NCBI RefSeq assembly: GCF_014695775.1
Contig: NZ_JACJOX010000074.1
Coordinates: 1 to 64,000, forward strand
Origin: Leptolyngbya sp. FACHB-60
GTDB lineage: Bacteria > Cyanobacteriota > Cyanobacteriia > Phormidesmidales > Phormidesmidaceae
Length of the DNA: 64,000 nucleotides
Direction: 5' to 3'
Shown: in pieces, positions 61,807 to 64,000 of the stretch
Position numbering within the stretch: position 1 is the first letter of the stretch
Layout of the letters: each line of letters starts with the position of its first letter
Program-made: the position numbers and the translations under genes
Notes under the pieces: model-generated
Databases searched by the model: none
Told to the model about the DNA's origin: nothing
The model's input: only the letters and a program-made list of their open reading frames with translations

Positions 61807-63213
61807 ATGACGAGGATCAATCGGCGATCGCTCCTCCAGGGGGCGGTTGGTTTTACGGCAGGGCTAGCCGCTTCGGCCTGTAGTCAGGCGCTGCGATCGG
61901 GCAGTCCACCTTCCGGCGGGGCAGCGGCTCAGGCCGCCAACGTCGAGCAGGTTGTTGACCCGGCCAGTTTGGAGCGGTCTCAGATCAAAGTGGGCTATGT
62001 GCCCGTCAACGATTGCGCTCCCTTTGCGATCGCCCAGGCCAAAGGTTTTTTCCACAAATATGGGCTGACGGTCACCCTCAACCGCGAGGCCAGTTGGGGC
62101 ACCTCTCGCGATGGCGTCATCTTTGGGCGGCTCGACGCGTCCCCGGTGGTTTCTGGAGCTGTGACCAACGCCCGCGTTGGGGCTGAGGGTGCTCCTCAGG
62201 CTCCCATGTGTGCGGCCCTGACCATTCACCGCCACGGCAACGCCATGACCATGAACCGCGCCATGTGGGAGTCTGGTCTGCGCCCTTGGCGAGAATATGA
62301 GGGCGATCTGGAGGCCTTTGGTCGCGATTTTCGGGGCTATTTCGATGGCATACCCACATCTCAAAAAGTCTGGGCCACGGTGCTCAGTTCAGCCATCTAC
62401 GAATACTTCATTCGCTACCTCTCGGCGGCAGCGGGGGTCGACCCAATAGAAGCGTTTCGCATTATTATTAGTCCCCCGCCGCAGATGGTTTCCAACATCA
62501 GGATTGGGGCAATGCAGGCGTACATGGTGGCCGAGCCGTGGAATACCCGTGCCATCTCCGGCAACGAGGATGTTGGCTTCACCTTTGCCCATGGCAAAGA
62601 GGTGTGGCGAGGCCACCCCGACCGGGTGCTGGCGGTGATGGAAGACTTTATCAACGAAAACCCCAAGACCTACCGCTCCCTCGTTAAGGCGATGATCGAG
62701 GCCTGCCGCTACTGCGACGACCCGGCCAATCGCACCGAAGTTGCAGAGATTATCTCGGATCGAGCGTTTACTGGGGCAAAGCCCAAATTTACGGAGCCTG
62801 CCCTGGTGGGCAACTACAACTACGGCGGTTTCGACGGCAAAAGTCGCACTGTTCAAATGCCAGATAGCACTATCTTTTTTGAAATGCCCGAGGACCTGCC
62901 CCATCCCCCTGGAGACCATTCCACCTTTCTGTGGTCGTCTCAGTCGATCTGGCTGATGACCCAAGCGGCTCGTTGGGGACAGATCGCCGAGGTTCCAGCC
63001 GATGCGGAGGCCAAAGCCCACCAGGCCTGGCGCACCGATCTATATCGAGAAATTGCCGGAGAAATGGGTATTGAATGCCCAGCGGATGATTACAAAGTAG
63101 AGCCTGGGGAGCTATTTATTGATGGTGTTGCCTATGACCCCAGCGACCCGGTGGGCTATTTGAACGGGTTTGAGATTCGCGCTAACCGTCCTCAACGAAT
63201 CTATATGGGGTGA
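61807..63213 (+). CDS. ABC transporter binding protein, NrtA/CmpA-like, Tat lipoprotein
   Basis: 468 residues. Twin-Arg signal NRRSLLQGAVGFTAGLAASAC with a lipobox Cys at about residue 25. NrtA-type fold: IKVGYVPVNDCAPFAIAQA and ASWGTSRDGVIFG, but sequence after that differs from known nitrate or bicarbonate binding proteins, so the ligand may be something else. 137 bases after the permease. Confidence 0.8.
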   Translation: MTRINRRSLLQGAVGFTAGLAASACSQALRSGSPPSGGAAAQAANVEQVVDPASLERSQIKVGYVPVNDCAPFAIAQAKGFFHKYGLTVTLNREASWGTSRDGVIFGRLDASPVVSGAVTNARVGAEGAPQAPMCAALTIHRHGNAMTMNRAMWESGLRPWREYEGDLEAFGRDFRGYFDGIPTSQKVWATVLSSAIYEYFIRYLSAAAGVDPIEAFRIIISPPPQMVSNIRIGAMQAYMVAEPWNTRAISGNEDVGFTFAHGKEVWRGHPDRVLAVMEDFINENPKTYRSLVKAMIEACRYCDDPANRTEVAEIISDRAFTGAKPKFTEPALVGNYNYGGFDGKSRTVQMPDSTIFFEMPEDLPHPPGDHSTFLWSSQSIWLMTQAARWGQIAEVPADAEAKAHQAWRTDLYREIAGEMGIECPADDYKVEPGELFIDGVAYDPSDPVGYLNGFEIRANRPQRIYMG

Positions 63214-63344
63214 GGGTTAGCAGGTTAAAAGACTGGCAAGTCAACACCTTTAGGCCAGCGAACTTTCTAGCTTTTAACCCTAAGCCAAGCCCATTTCCCC
63301 GCCAACAGTCTTCCTTGCTCTAGACGCACTATTCAGGAGAAAAC

Positions 63345-64000
63345 CATGGTCAAATCAAGTCATTACCCTCAGCCCTCTGAGCAACGGCAGGCTGAGTTTG
63401 AAACGGATTTTTTGGTCGTTCAAGATCTGGTGAAGGCTTACCCTAGCGCTGGGGGTGACCCTACAGTTGTGCTTGACAACATCAACCTCACCGTTGGTGC
63501 CAACGAGTTTATCGCCATTATTGGCCACTCGGGCTGCGGCAAATCGACGCTGCTCAAAATTGTCAGCGGGTTAGAGCAGGCCACCTCTGGCGGAGTGTTT
63601 TTGGAGGGTTCACCGATTAAAAAACCGGGAGCCGATCGCATGATGGTGTTCCAAAACTATTCGCTGCTGCCCTGGCTGACGGTGCGCGAAAATGTGCGGC
63701 TGGCGGTGAATGAGGTGTGCGACCATCTTTCTCCCCATGATCGCACTGACCTGGTGGAAGAGCACCTAGCCATGGTCAACCTCACCGACGCAGCCTTGAA
63801 ATACCCTGACGAGCTGTCGGGCGGCATGAAGCAGCGGGTCGGCATTGCCCGCGCCCTAGCGATTCGGCCCAAGATGCTGCTGATGGATGAACCCTTTGGA
63901 GCCCTTGATGCCCTCACCCGAGGCCACCTTCAGCGTCAGGTGCTCGACATTTGGGAGCGCAACCCCCAGGCAGTGATGATGATTACCCACGATGTGGATG
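63345..64000 (+). CDS. ABC transporter ATPase, NrtD/CmpD-like (partial)
   Basis: 218 codons to the window edge, ATG 63345 with AGGAG upstream. Walker A GHSGCGKST (60-68), Q-loop FQNYSLLPW, signature LSGGMKQR (157-164), Walker B LLMDEPFGALDA, H-loop ITHDVD at the edge. Energises the permease encoded upstream. Whether it is an NrtC-like fusion with a C-terminal binding domain or a plain NrtD cannot be seen. Confidence 0.88.

Noticed and set aside
1..64000. tRNA, rRNA and CRISPR arrays
   Set aside because: I scanned intergenic regions for T-loop sequence and regularly spaced repeats and saw none; short tandem words found were irregular.

Overview
The window reads as chromosomal DNA of a cyanobacterium, probably a filamentous Leptolyngbya/Nodosilinea-like lineage (genus is inference). 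Reasons: very many HIP1 octamers (GCGATCGC) in genes of fairly high GC; cyanobacteria-typical families (UPF0182, DUF4079, DUF4168, the mannose-1-phosphate guanylyltransferase/phosphomannomutase-like fusion, NrtA/B/D-type transporter, many PAS/GGDEF/EAL proteins); and short interspersed repeats between genes. No rRNA, tRNA, CRISPR array or prophage was recognised.

Layout. 1-400: the end of an IS1-family insertion sequence that truncates a small secreted-protein gene. 0.6-3.6 kb: three minus-strand genes, a YgiB-like lipoprotein, a YgiC/glutathionylspermidine-synthase-like ATP-grasp enzyme and a ferritin-like diiron protein. 3.9-9.1 kb: flavin-binding protein, ssb coupled to a sugar-nucleotide fusion protein, a small membrane protein coupled to a methyltransferase. 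9.2-14.5 kb: SH3 lipoprotein, a tiny secreted Cys peptide divergent from a MerR regulator, beta-lactamase-fold protein, TrmJ-like methylase, OmpR-type regulator. 14.7-22 kb: two single-TM helical-repeat proteins around an ethylene-receptor-like diguanylate cyclase and gcvT/gcvH. 22-28.5 kb: a three-gene signalling operon (7-PAS histidine kinase, receiver, REC-PAS-GGDEF-EAL) joined by ATGA overlaps. 28.6-39 kb: SagB-like oxidoreductase, pentapeptide protein, a 29-residue-repeat/TPR membrane protein, radical SAM enzyme, SGNH protein and a glycosyltransferase. 40-49.4 kb: UPF0182, DUF4079, a TIR-like domain protein, GST, TetR, DUF4168, and the glutathione-dependent formaldehyde pair fghA/frmA. 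49.7-58.4 kb: pseudopilin, GDP-fucose synthase, a hydantoinase/oxoprolinase with repeat-derived in-frame insertions, and an arsenate pair (GAPDH + ArsJ) behind a promoter with operator-like repeats. 58.4-64 kb: cdsA, queC, and a nitrate/bicarbonate/cyanate-family ABC transporter cut by the window edge.

The most unusual observations are the interspersed repeats lying in frame inside the hydantoinase gene, the ethylene-receptor-like GGDEF protein, the MerR/Cys-peptide unit with a 19-bp promoter spacer, the TIR-like protein, and the thirteen exact 29-residue repeats. All functions are read from sequence motifs; no database search was run.
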